Source of the DNA: Bacteroidaceae bacterium | GTDB lineage: Bacteria > Bacteroidota > Bacteroidia > Bacteroidales > Bacteroidaceae | DNA: 59,382 nt | Reading direction: 5' to 3' | NCBI GenBank assembly: GCA_017547585.1 | Contig: JAFYPH010000029.1 | Span: 1 to 59,382 of the forward strand | Shown here: positions 32,697 to 42,109 of the stretch, piece after piece | How positions within the stretch are numbered: the stretch's first letter is position 1 | Layout: each line of letters begins with the position of its first letter | Notes under the pieces: generated by a model | The model's input: only the letters and a program-made list of their open reading frames with translations | The model's database searches: none | Told to the model about the DNA's origin: nothing | Made by a program: the position numbers and the translations under genes

Positions 32697-34865
32697 ATGA
32701 AAAAATTATTTTCTTTGATGTTGCTTGCCATTTTCGCAGTGGCTGCACATGCCGAAGATTATGTAATTTCTACAAAAAACACCATGATGGTGTTGAGTGG
32801 AAAGAAAGGCGAACGTCTTAATTTTGTCTACTACGGCCCCACAGCCCCTGTAAACGAAATTCGTGCTACCGGCAATGCCGTAAACTGGGGCGCATACCCC
32901 ACATTCGGTACTCACTGTACAGCCGAGCATGCAATGCTTGTTACTCACCCCAACGGCGACAACTCTCTTGAGCTTGCCATCGAAGAGGTTAAGCAGTACA
33001 AGGAGAATGAGGCCAACGTTACAGAGTTTGTAATGAAGGACAAGGTATTCCCCTTCTACGTGAGCGTACTTTACAAGGCTATCCCCGACGTTGATGTCAT
33101 CAAGGTGTCTACAGTAATCACAAACAAAGAGAAAAAAGCCGTTACACTGAACCGTTTCGCATCGGCCTACCTCCCCATCAAGTCTAACGAAATGTGGCTC
33201 TCTTACCTCGTAGGTGGTTGGGGCGCAGAGTGTCAGCTTGTCGAGCAACCCATCAACCGCGGTAGAACAGTTGTCGGCAACCACGATGGTGCACGTACAT
33301 CGTTCGTTACTCACCCCTCGTTCATGGTATCACGTGGCGAGCCCAAAGAGCACGAGGGCATCGTAATTGGTGGTACACTCTTGTGGACAGGAAACTACGA
33401 GCTCTCTTTCCTTAACGAGAGCAATTCTAACTACGTTGAGATTACAGCAGGTATCAACCCCGAGGCTTCGGCCTATACATTGGAGCCCAAAGAGACTTTC
33501 ACTACTCCCGAACTTGCACTCACATGCAGCAACGAGGGTAAGGGTGGCGTTAGCCGCAACTTCCACCGTTGGGGCCGCAAGTACCAGATTATCGGTGGTA
33601 CTCAGGAGCGCGACATTCTCCTCAACAGTTGGGAGGGCGTATACTTGAGAGTGAACCAGGAGGCAATGGACAAGATGATGCAGGAGTTCTCTTCAATCGG
33701 TGGTGAGCTTTTTGTAATGGATGACGGTTGGTTCGGCGACAAATACCCCCGCGACGAGGACGACTCTTCACTCGGCGACTGGATGGTATGTAAAAAGAAA
33801 CTCCCCAAAGGCGTTGAAGGCCTCATCGAGACATCTAAGAAATATGGCATCAAGTTCGGTATCTGGATTGAGCCTGAGATGACAAATAAAAAGAGCGAGT
33901 TGTACGAGAAACATCCCGACTGGGTTCTTCGTCAGGAGGAGCGCGAGCCTGTAATGGGTCGTGGAGGTACACAGATGATGCTCGACATGACTAACCCCGC
34001 TGTTCAGGAGCATGTATTCAAAGTGGTTGATGACCTTATGCAGGCTAACCCCGAAATCTACTACATGAAGTGGGATGCTAACTTCTCTATTGCAAATGCA
34101 GCTTCGCTCTACTTGCCCAAGAAGAAACAGTCTCACCTGTACATCGAGTACCACAGAGGTCTTATAAAGACTCTTGAGCGCATCCGTGCAAAATATCCCG
34201 ACCTCGTTATTCAGCTCTGTGCTAGTGGTGGCGGTCGTCTGAACTATGCTTATTTCCCCTACTTTAACGAGTGCTGGACAAGCGATAATACTGATGCTAT
34301 TCAGCGTCTCTTCATCCAATGGGGTGTATCGCAGTACTATCCCTCTAACGTAATGGCTGCTCACGTAAGTGCATCACCCAACCACCAGACAAGACGCGTA
34401 ACTCCTTTGAAGTTCCGTTTCGACGTTGCAATGACAGGTCGTTTGGGTATGGAGATGAAGCCCTCTGACCTTTCTGAAAAAGAGAAGGAGTTTGCAAAGA
34501 ACGCAATTGCTACTTACAAGAGCATTCGTCCCGTTGTACAGCAGGGTGACCTCTACCGCCTTATCTCTCCCTACGAGAAGAAACCTTATGTTTCTGTAAT
34601 GTACGTTACACCCGAGAAGGACCGCGCAGTTTACTTCCTCTACCGTACACAGTTCATCCGCAGCCAGCTGAACGAGTCGAGAGTGCTCAAAGGCCTCGAC
34701 CCCGACAAGAAATATATGTTCCGCGAGCTGAACGCAGAGAACCCCAAGAAGAAAAGTTCTCTCGAGGGTAAAGTTATCAGCGGTAAAGTTCTCATGGAGC
34801 AGGGCTTCTACCTGAGCATCGAGAAAGAGCTTGGTAGCGCAGTTTACGAACTTATTGCACAGTAA
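32697..34865 (+). CDS. GH36 alpha-galactosidase, secreted
   Basis: Hydrolyses terminal alpha-galactosides such as raffinose-type sugars or galactosyl caps on host glycans. The 722-aa product has a signal peptide (KKLFSLMLLAIFAVAAHA), the N-terminal beta-sandwich of GH36, and the catalytic barrel with FVMDDGWFG, the nucleophile Asp in YMKWDANFS and the acid/base Asp in CWTSDNTDA. The C-terminal beta domain is complete. Length fits bacterial GH36. Codon use suggests good expression. It is preceded by tandem promoter-bearing repeats and closed by a terminator. Confidence 0.93.
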   Translation: MKKLFSLMLLAIFAVAAHAEDYVISTKNTMMVLSGKKGERLNFVYYGPTAPVNEIRATGNAVNWGAYPTFGTHCTAEHAMLVTHPNGDNSLELAIEEVKQYKENEANVTEFVMKDKVFPFYVSVLYKAIPDVDVIKVSTVITNKEKKAVTLNRFASAYLPIKSNEMWLSYLVGGWGAECQLVEQPINRGRTVVGNHDGARTSFVTHPSFMVSRGEPKEHEGIVIGGTLLWTGNYELSFLNESNSNYVEITAGINPEASAYTLEPKETFTTPELALTCSNEGKGGVSRNFHRWGRKYQIIGGTQERDILLNSWEGVYLRVNQEAMDKMMQEFSSIGGELFVMDDGWFGDKYPRDEDDSSLGDWMVCKKKLPKGVEGLIETSKKYGIKFGIWIEPEMTNKKSELYEKHPDWVLRQEEREPVMGRGGTQMMLDMTNPAVQEHVFKVVDDLMQANPEIYYMKWDANFSIANAASLYLPKKKQSHLYIEYHRGLIKTLERIRAKYPDLVIQLCASGGGRLNYAYFPYFNECWTSDNTDAIQRLFIQWGVSQYYPSNVMAAHVSASPNHQTRRVTPLKFRFDVAMTGRLGMEMKPSDLSEKEKEFAKNAIATYKSIRPVVQQGDLYRLISPYEKKPYVSVMYVTPEKDRAVYFLYRTQFIRSQLNESRVLKGLDPDKKYMFRELNAENPKKKSSLEGKVISGKVLMEQGFYLSIEKELGSAVYELIAQ

Positions 34866-34881
34866 TATAATCCCAAATACT

Positions 34882-34929
34882 CGAAGAGACTGTGTCAAAA
34901 TTGAATTTTGGCCGGTCTCTTCGGTTTTT
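34882..34929 (+). terminator. Terminator of the alpha-galactosidase gene
   Basis: CGAAGAGAC (34882-34890) pairs with GTCTCTTCG (34915-34923), with CAAAAT/ATTTTG pairing inside, followed by GTTTTTA. Confidence 0.85.
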
Positions 34930-34963
34930 ATAGACTACACGGAAAAGAAACACCACACACATT

Positions 34964-37207
34964 ATGAAAAGAATAAGCTTACACTCTATTGCAACATTAG
35001 CATTGCTATTGTGTTCAACATCAGCATGGTGCAAGGCACCCTTTCGCGTGACGACAGTCACAGAAAAGGGATTCGCCCCCGAGACCGCATGGTACACATT
35101 AGCCATCGGAAGTTCGGGACTTTTAATTTCGGACAATACCGACAAAGAGTATATAGCCGCAAAGAAGAACATCAGCGGCCTTACGGACGCCGAACTTTGG
35201 TGCTTTTCCGGTGACGAAAAGAGCGGATACACAATCTACAACAAACAGGCAGGAACAAAGAAAGTGCTTGCTGCTCCCGCGACGATGAAGGGCGACCAGG
35301 GCAGCGAGTCGTACGTCGTTCTCAAAGAGAATGGCGCCGAGGGATACAATTTCAGATGGTCCCTCACTCCCTCGACCGACCTTGGCGCAAACGTCGAGGC
35401 ATACTATCTGAGCGCCGACAAAAAGAACATTGTCAACAACCGCGGCGGCAAGCTCGCCTTTTGGACAGGCGGCGCCGACTCGGGCTCGTCGATAGCAATC
35501 GCAATCGCCGAAGAGAGCACAGACATCGACGCCCTCAATGGTACATTCACAGCCGGAAACGCTGCGGGAACATGGTTCTCGAAGTGGACAGGCAACGGCA
35601 AGCAGCCCGTGACACTCGGCTGCAATGCCAACAACATGAAATTCGCAGGCAACGACATTGCCTGCTACACAGGTACGGCCAAGAGTGCAACCTACACTCT
35701 CGCCGCACCCAAAGGCTATTATATTAGCGCAATCAAAGTTGAGAAAATAGTAAAAGAGAACAGCGCCGACGAAGTGAAGCTCACATACGACGGCAATGAG
35801 ATTCCCTTTGACAGAAATATCATTTACAGCAACAACGAAAAACAGGAGCAGAGCATCAGCGTCACGCTGAGCGGCGCAACAAACTGCGGAGTGACAATAA
35901 AAGGGCTGAGCGTAACCTTCAAGCGCGCCTTTGAAAAGCCCGAGCCCAGCATAGAGCTCTTCCCCACCCTCACGTCGCAGGCAATCCCCTACCGCATTCC
36001 CGCAATCACCACCACACGCAAAGGCCACCTTCTGGCCGTTGCCGACTACCGCCACTGCCGCTACGACATTGGCAACGGACGCATCGATCTTCACGGACGC
36101 ATCAGCGAGGATGGCGGAAAGACATGGGGCAATATTTTCACCATCATCGAGGGCGACGGCAAGCTCGTGAACAACGACCGCAACGCATCGCTTGCAGCAG
36201 GATACGGCGACCCCTGCATCGTAGCCGACAGAGAGAGCGACAGAGTGCTGATGCTGTGCGTTTGCGGCTACCAGACATTCTTCTACTCCACACGCGAAGT
36301 TCCCAACCAGGTGGCGCGCCTCTACAGCGAGGATGGCGGAAAGACGTGGAGCAAGCCCGAAGTAATCACCGAGCAGTTCTACACCCCCTTCGACAACAGC
36401 AAGGTAGGCCCCATCCGCTCAATGTTCATCGGCTCGGGACGCATATTCCAAAGCCGTCTGACAAAGACAGGCGACTACTACCGTCTGTACGCAGCCATGC
36501 TCGCCCGCGACAAGGACGGCACATTCTGCAACTTTGTTGTCTACTCTGACGACTTTGGCAAAGAGTGGAAAATATTGGGCAGCACCGACAAAGGAGCAGT
36601 GCCCCACAGCGGCGACGAGCCCAAGACCGAGGAGCTGCCCGACGGCAGCATACTCATAAGCTCGCGCTGCGGCGGAGGAAGATACTACAATATCTTCCGA
36701 TTCGACAACCCTGCAACAGCCGAGGGTGAGTGGGCAGAAATGGCCTATTCGGGAGCACGTAACAACGGCGTCACCGCACTCAACAATTCGTGCAACGGCG
36801 AAGTGATGATACTGCCCGCCGTACGCAACGCCGACGGCCGAAAAATGTACATTGCACTGCAATCGTTGCCATTGGGCAGCGGCCGCAGCAACGTGGGAAT
36901 ATACTACAAGGAGCTTGTAGACTACAACGATTTTCTCACCCCCGCACACTTTGCCAAAGATTGGGACGGACGCTACAAGAGCAGCATCACCGGCTCGGCC
37001 TACTCTACAATGACACTGCAGAAGGACAATTCCATAGCATTCATCTACGAAGAGGACACCCACGGCACCAACGGTGGCGGATACAGCATAGTGTACAAGA
37101 ACTACACATTGGAAAAAATCACCGGCGGCAAATACTCAATAGACACCGCAGAAAACCGCGCCCTCTATCTTTACAAGAATGTTATTGCCCCGCTGAGCAA
37201 CAAATAA
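34964..37207 (+). CDS. GH33 exo-alpha-sialidase, secreted
   Basis: Releases terminal sialic acid from host glycans. The 747-aa product has a signal peptide (ISLHSIATLALLLCSTSAWC). Residues about 25-180 look like a ricin- or lectin-type binding region, and 185-320 form a further beta domain. The catalytic propeller (about 330-735) has the YRIPAI motif with the first catalytic Arg and several Asp boxes (SEDGGKTWGN, SEDGGKTWSK, SDDFGKEWKI). Length is normal for multi-domain Bacteroidales sialidases. Next to the GH36 enzyme it suggests mucin-glycan foraging. Confidence 0.92.
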   Translation: MKRISLHSIATLALLLCSTSAWCKAPFRVTTVTEKGFAPETAWYTLAIGSSGLLISDNTDKEYIAAKKNISGLTDAELWCFSGDEKSGYTIYNKQAGTKKVLAAPATMKGDQGSESYVVLKENGAEGYNFRWSLTPSTDLGANVEAYYLSADKKNIVNNRGGKLAFWTGGADSGSSIAIAIAEESTDIDALNGTFTAGNAAGTWFSKWTGNGKQPVTLGCNANNMKFAGNDIACYTGTAKSATYTLAAPKGYYISAIKVEKIVKENSADEVKLTYDGNEIPFDRNIIYSNNEKQEQSISVTLSGATNCGVTIKGLSVTFKRAFEKPEPSIELFPTLTSQAIPYRIPAITTTRKGHLLAVADYRHCRYDIGNGRIDLHGRISEDGGKTWGNIFTIIEGDGKLVNNDRNASLAAGYGDPCIVADRESDRVLMLCVCGYQTFFYSTREVPNQVARLYSEDGGKTWSKPEVITEQFYTPFDNSKVGPIRSMFIGSGRIFQSRLTKTGDYYRLYAAMLARDKDGTFCNFVVYSDDFGKEWKILGSTDKGAVPHSGDEPKTEELPDGSILISSRCGGGRYYNIFRFDNPATAEGEWAEMAYSGARNNGVTALNNSCNGEVMILPAVRNADGRKMYIALQSLPLGSGRSNVGIYYKELVDYNDFLTPAHFAKDWDGRYKSSITGSAYSTMTLQKDNSIAFIYEEDTHGTNGGGYSIVYKNYTLEKITGGKYSIDTAENRALYLYKNVIAPLSNK

Positions 37208-37228
37208 ACGACAAACAACAAAAAGAGC

Positions 37229-37268
37229 ATTCCCCGTCCGCGCCACCCGAGCGCAGACGGGGAATTTC
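37229..37268 (+). terminator. Terminator of the sialidase gene
   Basis: ATTCCCCGTC (37229-37238) pairs perfectly with GACGGGGAAT (37256-37265), followed by TTCTATT. Confidence 0.8.
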
Positions 37269-37373
37269 TATTACCGGACAAAAAACATCAGTCGCGCAAG
37301 AACATTTTGCCCGCCCGATAGTTTAATAATATGGTATTTAAGAAAATAGTACCTTCATTTAAACTAAAAAGAC

Positions 37374-37880
37374 ATGGATGCAGCAAAATTTAGGAGAGAA
37401 CTGCTGGAGGTGCAATCGGAACTACACAGATTCGCATACAAGCTGACAGCAGACAGAGACGAGGCGAACGATCTTTTGCAAGAGACATCACTGAAAGCGC
37501 TTGACAACATGGACAAGTACATGCCCGACACCAATTTCAAGGGGTGGATGTACACCATCATGCGCAACATCTTCATAAACAACTATCGCAAGGTTGTGCG
37601 CGACCAGACGTTTGTGGACAGAACCGACAACCTCTACCACATGAACCAATCGCTGGAGATCGATACAGACACCACCGAGGGCAACTATGACATGAAGGAG
37701 ATACAGCGTGCCGTGAACAGCCTGCCCAGCGAATACAGAATACCCTTTGCGATGCACATTTCGGGCTTCAAATACCGCGAGATTGCCGAAAAGCTGTCAC
37801 TGCCGTTGGGCACGGTGAAGAGCAGGATATTTTTCACCCGTCAGCGTCTGCAATCGCAGCTTCACGACTTTATAGCCTGA
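37374..37880 (+). CDS. ECF-type RNA polymerase sigma factor
   Basis: The 168-aa product has sigma region 2 (about 10-80, ELHRFAYKLTADRDEANDLL, then FKGWMYTIMRNIFINNYRK) and region 4 (about 105-165, LPSEYRIPFAMHISGFKYRE, then PLGTVKSRIFFTRQRLQ). Typical size for a RpoE-like ECF sigma factor. No anti-sigma factor gene follows: the next gene converges from the opposite strand 15 nt away. The target promoters and signal are unknown. Confidence 0.92.
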   Translation: MDAAKFRRELLEVQSELHRFAYKLTADRDEANDLLQETSLKALDNMDKYMPDTNFKGWMYTIMRNIFINNYRKVVRDQTFVDRTDNLYHMNQSLEIDTDTTEGNYDMKEIQRAVNSLPSEYRIPFAMHISGFKYREIAEKLSLPLGTVKSRIFFTRQRLQSQLHDFIA

Positions 37881-37895
37881 AGAAAAAAGGGAAAA

Positions 37896-39146
37896 TCAAT
37901 TCTTTTCGAGGTCGTAATTTACCTGCAACATTCCCACGAGGCGGTCGTAACGTTCGCCAAAGTCACGATGATATATCATTATAAGATACTCATTCTCAGT
38001 GTTGTAGAAATTACCCTCCGAAGGAGCCGTTGCACCCGTCTGCTTTCCGCGAGGCACCCACAGATAGTGGTAGTTGTAAAGTCCCAGCTTCAACAGCTGC
38101 ACGGTGCGGTAGCAGCTGTTCTCTTCGTCCCAGCGCATGCGGTTGTTGGCGCCGAAAAAGTTGCCGTTGAAGTCGCCACACAGATAGTAGTCGCCGCTGC
38201 CATCGTAGGGAGCCTTCAGCGTGAAGTGCACAGCCGCATAATCGGCCTCGATGGCACTGCCGAAGCCCTGCAGAGTGTTTATAAAGTAACGACCATTCTC
38301 GTCGCGGGCATTCGTGTATGTGGGGCGCACCCTGTCTGTGTAAAGTTGCGCGTGGAAATAGGGCTCGACAAACTGCACCTCATCGACATTCTGTCCGGGA
38401 GCATAAGGGTCGGTAAGTTCGAAGCGGCGATACTCGTTTCCGGCCTTGAAGATGAGGCGCTCGTTGTAGACGTACTGTAGTGTGGTGCTTGTAGTGTATG
38501 TTGGCTGAATGCCGCTGACGCAGTTGTCGGGGCGACGATTCTGATAGATTACGGGCTTTATGTCCGTCGAAGGCGACATTATATTGTAGCCCGCACAATG
38601 GACGTCGAACGATAGTTGCTGATGCGAAGCATTTGTGTCAATATCTGTGTTTCCGCTCACCTTTGCCGACACGCGCAGCTTGGGCGAGAGCACCGCAAAG
38701 GCAAACATTGCAACGGGAGTCTCATTATTTTCATCGTCGAAAATTTCGAGCTTGTAGTTGCCCGACACTTTCAGACGCACGTCGTCGTTGGGGATTGTAA
38801 ACTCGTAATGGGTGTACAACTGGGTGGTTGTCACCGAATTCTCCCACTCGTCAATGGGGCGGTCGTTGAAGCCCTCAATATAGTCTATCGCATGAAGGTC
38901 GGACGGGCTCCAGTCGGCGTTGCAGTGGGTGATGCGGTAGGTGAAGCGCTTGTAGGTATGCGAAAGCTCGTCGAATGAGAAGAGAAGCTCATCGTCGCTG
39001 CCGAGGGTAATAACGGGAGGCTTCGCCCAATCGTCGTTGAGCACCATCTGCAAGGAGGCGATGTTGCGTGTGAACGACCTTGCAAACTGCGCCGATGCCA
39101 CCATCGACGACATTATAAAGAGTATCAGCAGAGAGTACTTTCGCAT
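37896..39146 (-). CDS. DUF5103 / type IX secretion plug-domain protein
   Basis: The 416-aa product has a signal peptide (KYSLLILFIMSSMVASAQ) and matches the Bacteroidota DUF5103 family: FARSFTRNIASLQM, FSFDELSHTYKRFTYRITHC, YIEGFNDRPI and YYLCGDFNGNFFGANNRM. A structural study of type IX secretion described a related Plug protein that closes the SprA translocon; this domain carries that name. The present protein may serve the same purpose or be a paralogue. Third gene of the operon with lnb and the phosphatase-like gene (15-nt gap). Confidence 0.8.
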   Translation of the reverse strand: MRKYSLLILFIMSSMVASAQFARSFTRNIASLQMVLNDDWAKPPVITLGSDDELLFSFDELSHTYKRFTYRITHCNADWSPSDLHAIDYIEGFNDRPIDEWENSVTTTQLYTHYEFTIPNDDVRLKVSGNYKLEIFDDENNETPVAMFAFAVLSPKLRVSAKVSGNTDIDTNASHQQLSFDVHCAGYNIMSPSTDIKPVIYQNRRPDNCVSGIQPTYTTSTTLQYVYNERLIFKAGNEYRRFELTDPYAPGQNVDEVQFVEPYFHAQLYTDRVRPTYTNARDENGRYFINTLQGFGSAIEADYAAVHFTLKAPYDGSGDYYLCGDFNGNFFGANNRMRWDEENSCYRTVQLLKLGLYNYHYLWVPRGKQTGATAPSEGNFYNTENEYLIMIYHRDFGERYDRLVGMLQVNYDLEKN

Positions 39147-39161
39147 CTTGTAAACGCTTTT

Positions 39162-40706
39162 TTATCTGAATATTCGCATACAGTTGTCGTTGGGACGACG
39201 GATGTGCAGCATGCGCGCAAGCTCGGGGACAAGCACATTCACGGGAGTCTCTTCCTTAATATATTCGGGAGTAATTCCGTTGCCATAGAGTACCATGGGG
39301 AAGTTCACCGCTCCGCGACGCACGAGATTCGAGGCCGAGGCCGCATGCTTGGCCATGTGCCATCCGGGCATCAGACGCAACCAAATGTCGCCCGAGCACG
39401 ATGAATTGTAGCCGTTCTTCACATATTGAAGTTCGGGGCTGAGCATTCCTCCCAGACGGTAGATTGTAAAGACATCCTCTACTCCGTCGACACTCATCAG
39501 AAACTCCACCGCATGCGAAATTACGTCGAGCTTGTCAAGCTGCATCTGCTCGATGAGTTTGCGGTTGAGGTAAATTTGCGAATTGTGGTACTGCTCAATA
39601 TATTTTGCCTTGCCGAATATTGCGCCAAGATAGACGTCGAGCAGCGCCGCCACGCGGTCGATGTGCACAAGGCCCGAGGGAATCTTGTAGATTGAATCGT
39701 TTGTCTCGCCCTCGACAACGTAGCCTGTCGACGAGAGACAGACAAGTACATTCTTCATGCCCACACGCTTGTCGAGCTCTTTCAGAAGGTCGGAAATGTT
39801 TCCGTCGAGCTTGGAGTATATATCCTGTACCTCGATGGGGCGGTCGTCCATGGGCGCGCTCTTGTAGTTACCTGCATAGTAGGTTACTGCAAGATAGTCG
39901 GGAATATCGTCGAGGCCCATCTTTGCGCCATAGAGGCAGCTGATAGCCATTTCTGTAATCTCGTCGTTCATGCAGGCGCTTGTCTTGTAGTCGGCAACAT
40001 CTTTCTTGCCGTCGAAAGTATATTTGAAAGGCTCGGGTGCCGACTCGCCGAAATTCTCGTAAATCTCTGTGGGGAAGGTGGGAATCCACTCTATTTTTCC
40101 GCTCTTTGTCTCTTTGTTCTTTGCATCGGCCCATGCGGGAAGCTGTCCATAATAGGACGAAGAGCACCATTTTCCTGTCTCGTTGTTTTTCCACAGCACC
40201 GCGTCGGCAGCGTGTCCGCCCGAGAGGACGGCAGCGTCGGCGTCGGGAGCAATGGCACACACAATGGACTTTCCGCGTGTGGCACGCTTCATTTCGTCGG
40301 AGAGGGCGATAGCCTTCATCTTGGAGGGCGAGACTGCCTCATTGGTGTTGAGACCTTTATATGCGAGGTCCTCGGTGCAGTCGACCAGACGCAGAGAGTT
40401 TCTGTCGAGCCAGCGTGACGAAACGATTCCGTTCACATAGGGGTTGGTGCCTGTGGTCAATGTTGCCATTGCCGAGGCGCGGTCGATGCTCTCGAATGCA
40501 TAGTATCCGTTGGAGTAGAAACGTCCGCCACCCAGCAGACGCTTGAAGCCTGTCTCGGAGTAGAGTCCTCCAAACTCGTGCAAAAAGTCGGAGCGCAGCT
40601 GGTCGATGGTAATCATCACCACCAGCTTGGGTGTCTGTATAGTATCCTGTGCCTTGACGTTCAGCGCAAGGGCCACCAACATGCAAAAAAGTAGTCGTAA
40701 TTTCAT
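39162..40706 (-). CDS. Alkaline-phosphatase-superfamily protein, predicted inactive
   Basis: The 514-aa product has a signal peptide ending KAQD. The N-terminal block PKLVVMITIDQLRSDFL and TLTTGTNPYVNGI align with PafA-type phosphatases. From memory of PafA, the nucleophile Thr is replaced (FESIDRASAMATLTTGT), the D-x3-H metal site reads AGNYKSA, the DH metal pair reads STGY, and the C-terminal THG motif is absent. All or most Zn ligands are therefore lost, pointing to a structural or binding role. Overlaps lnb by 4 nt. A different active site is the alternative. Confidence 0.7.
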   Translation of the reverse strand: MKLRLLFCMLVALALNVKAQDTIQTPKLVVMITIDQLRSDFLHEFGGLYSETGFKRLLGGGRFYSNGYYAFESIDRASAMATLTTGTNPYVNGIVSSRWLDRNSLRLVDCTEDLAYKGLNTNEAVSPSKMKAIALSDEMKRATRGKSIVCAIAPDADAAVLSGGHAADAVLWKNNETGKWCSSSYYGQLPAWADAKNKETKSGKIEWIPTFPTEIYENFGESAPEPFKYTFDGKKDVADYKTSACMNDEITEMAISCLYGAKMGLDDIPDYLAVTYYAGNYKSAPMDDRPIEVQDIYSKLDGNISDLLKELDKRVGMKNVLVCLSSTGYVVEGETNDSIYKIPSGLVHIDRVAALLDVYLGAIFGKAKYIEQYHNSQIYLNRKLIEQMQLDKLDVISHAVEFLMSVDGVEDVFTIYRLGGMLSPELQYVKNGYNSSCSGDIWLRLMPGWHMAKHAASASNLVRRGAVNFPMVLYGNGITPEYIKEETPVNVLVPELARMLHIRRPNDNCMRIFR

Positions 40707-41878
40707 TTTCGTTTATGTGTAATGTATAAAGAACGTATCAACAGTGTAACTGCAAACATATATATTGCCGCAGGAATATATTGGGGAATAAATGGCGAGA
40801 GTATAAGGAACTGCGCCACCATAATAGTCTGCATCCACATTATATTCAATTTGCGTTTTTTTATTGCGTTGTAAATGAATATGGGTAGCAGCACCAGCGG
40901 CAGAGGATTCAGCAAGAGCACAAGCAAATTGCTGCCCACCGTGGGGTGCACCGAAAAGAGTACCATGAATGTCACCAATGCTCCGGCCACGCCCTGCACC
41001 AGAAGAAGAGCAGCGTCGACCGCCCAGAAGAGGCGGCATTTTCTGTAGCCTACGTACGTGAGCATAGCCACCAGCAACAGAATCAGGGCAAAGAGAAGAT
41101 TGGGGGTAAAAAGAGTGAAGCTGTCATCCGCCTCGTTAGCAGGCTCAAGCAGATTGTTTGTTCGCTGCACAAGAGGAACAAGGCTGTCGGCAGCTGCGGG
41201 AATCACTGCGCTCGAAAAGTCACGCATCAGTGTCGAGGGAATAAACTGCAGCACACGTGCGCCGGGTGCATCGTCAGCCTCGCTGCCCAGCAGCAGGTCG
41301 ATTCCGAAACTGTACCAGGGCGACACAGCCGTGAAACGGTGGACAGTCTCGCGAAAGGTGGGAGCGCCGTCGCAGCCCCCGTACTCGATGCCACCGGCAT
41401 CGGCAAGAGCCTCTTCTATAATATCGCGTGCCTTTGTGGTGCAGTTATTGTAGAAATAGTTGTAACGGTAGACTCTGTTGGCAGGGCGGTAGTTGTCGCG
41501 CAACAGCGAAAAGAGCCTCTCACACTGCAGAGAGTCGAAGGCAAGCACCTGCTCCACCACTCCCGAGCCACGCATCGCATACTCCTGAATAAAATAGGGA
41601 TAGTCTATTACTCCCAGCATATAATCTGTTTCGCCAAGAACGAACTTTGCCACAAAGCCCGGCTCGGAAAAATCGAACACCCCGTAGTTGAACACAAGGT
41701 CGAGATTCTTGTCGGGGTTGCAGTAGCGCAGAGCCGTATGGCCGAAGTAGGCGTAGACCTCGTCGCCGGGCGAGCATGTGAGCAGGCTCACATACGTACG
41801 TTCGGCACTCTTCGCCGCCTGCAAAGGGGCAAAAAGCACAGCCAAAAGGCACAATATCGAAACTAACAGACGACTCAT
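40703..41878 (-). CDS. lnb: Lipoprotein N-acyltransferase Lnb (DUF4105)
   Basis: Lnb adds the third acyl chain to lipoproteins in Bacteroidota, which lack Lnt. The 391-aa product has a signal peptide (LLVSILCLLAVLFAPLQA), a periplasmic DUF4105 domain with the conserved His in YAYFGHTALRY and Cys in YFYNNCTTKARD, and a C-terminal bundle of about five membrane helices (from about residue 245). This matches the Lnb architecture. It heads the operon with the phosphatase-like and plug-domain genes and has a perfect housekeeping promoter. Confidence 0.85.
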   Translation of the reverse strand: MSRLLVSILCLLAVLFAPLQAAKSAERTYVSLLTCSPGDEVYAYFGHTALRYCNPDKNLDLVFNYGVFDFSEPGFVAKFVLGETDYMLGVIDYPYFIQEYAMRGSGVVEQVLAFDSLQCERLFSLLRDNYRPANRVYRYNYFYNNCTTKARDIIEEALADAGGIEYGGCDGAPTFRETVHRFTAVSPWYSFGIDLLLGSEADDAPGARVLQFIPSTLMRDFSSAVIPAAADSLVPLVQRTNNLLEPANEADDSFTLFTPNLLFALILLLVAMLTYVGYRKCRLFWAVDAALLLVQGVAGALVTFMVLFSVHPTVGSNLLVLLLNPLPLVLLPIFIYNAIKKRKLNIMWMQTIMVAQFLILSPFIPQYIPAAIYMFAVTLLIRSLYITHKRK

Positions 41879-41900
41879 AGAAAAATTACAAACAGCAAGG

Positions 41901-41931
41901 CAAAGGTACCCTGCTGCAAATTAACTGCAAA
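41901..41931 (-). promoter_or_regulatory. Promoter of the lnb operon
   Basis: On the minus strand TTTG (41928-41931), 19 nt, TACCTTTG (41901-41908), an exact match to the Bacteroidota consensus, 22 nt before the lnb start. Confidence 0.85.
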
Positions 41932-42007
41932 CATACATATAAATTTTGAATAAATAAGCAGTTTGAGCCTCTTTTAACCTATCCGCACAGATAAAAAGCT
42001 CGCCCAA

Positions 42008-42036
42008 AATGCACATTTGTGTTCATTTTGTGCATT
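42008..42036 (+). promoter_or_regulatory. Inverted repeat upstream of the fadD-like promoter
   Basis: AATGCACA (42008-42015) and TGTGCATT (42029-42036) form a perfect 8-bp inverted repeat with a 13-nt spacer ending 14 nt before the -33 box. It has the layout of an operator for a dimeric regulator. Nothing identifies the regulator. Confidence 0.4.
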
Positions 42037-42050
42037 TAAAGTCTTATAAA

Positions 42051-42082
42051 TTTGTACATTGCAAAAAATTGAATTACCTTTG
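42051..42082 (+). promoter_or_regulatory. Promoter of the acyl-CoA ligase gene
   Basis: TTTG (42051-42054), 20 nt, TACCTTTG (42075-42082), an exact Bacteroidota promoter, 27 nt before the start codon. Confidence 0.85.
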
Positions 42083-42109
42083 CAGCAGATAAACTAGAAT
42101 ATTCCGAAT

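Noticed and set aside
35123-36094. 323-aa minus-strand frame, cysteine- and valine-rich
   Set aside because: Antisense to the sialidase gene, whose motifs are unmistakable.
37374-37880. ECF sigma factor with an adjacent anti-sigma gene
   Set aside because: The next gene is convergent and encodes a plug-domain protein; no anti-sigma candidate is present nearby.
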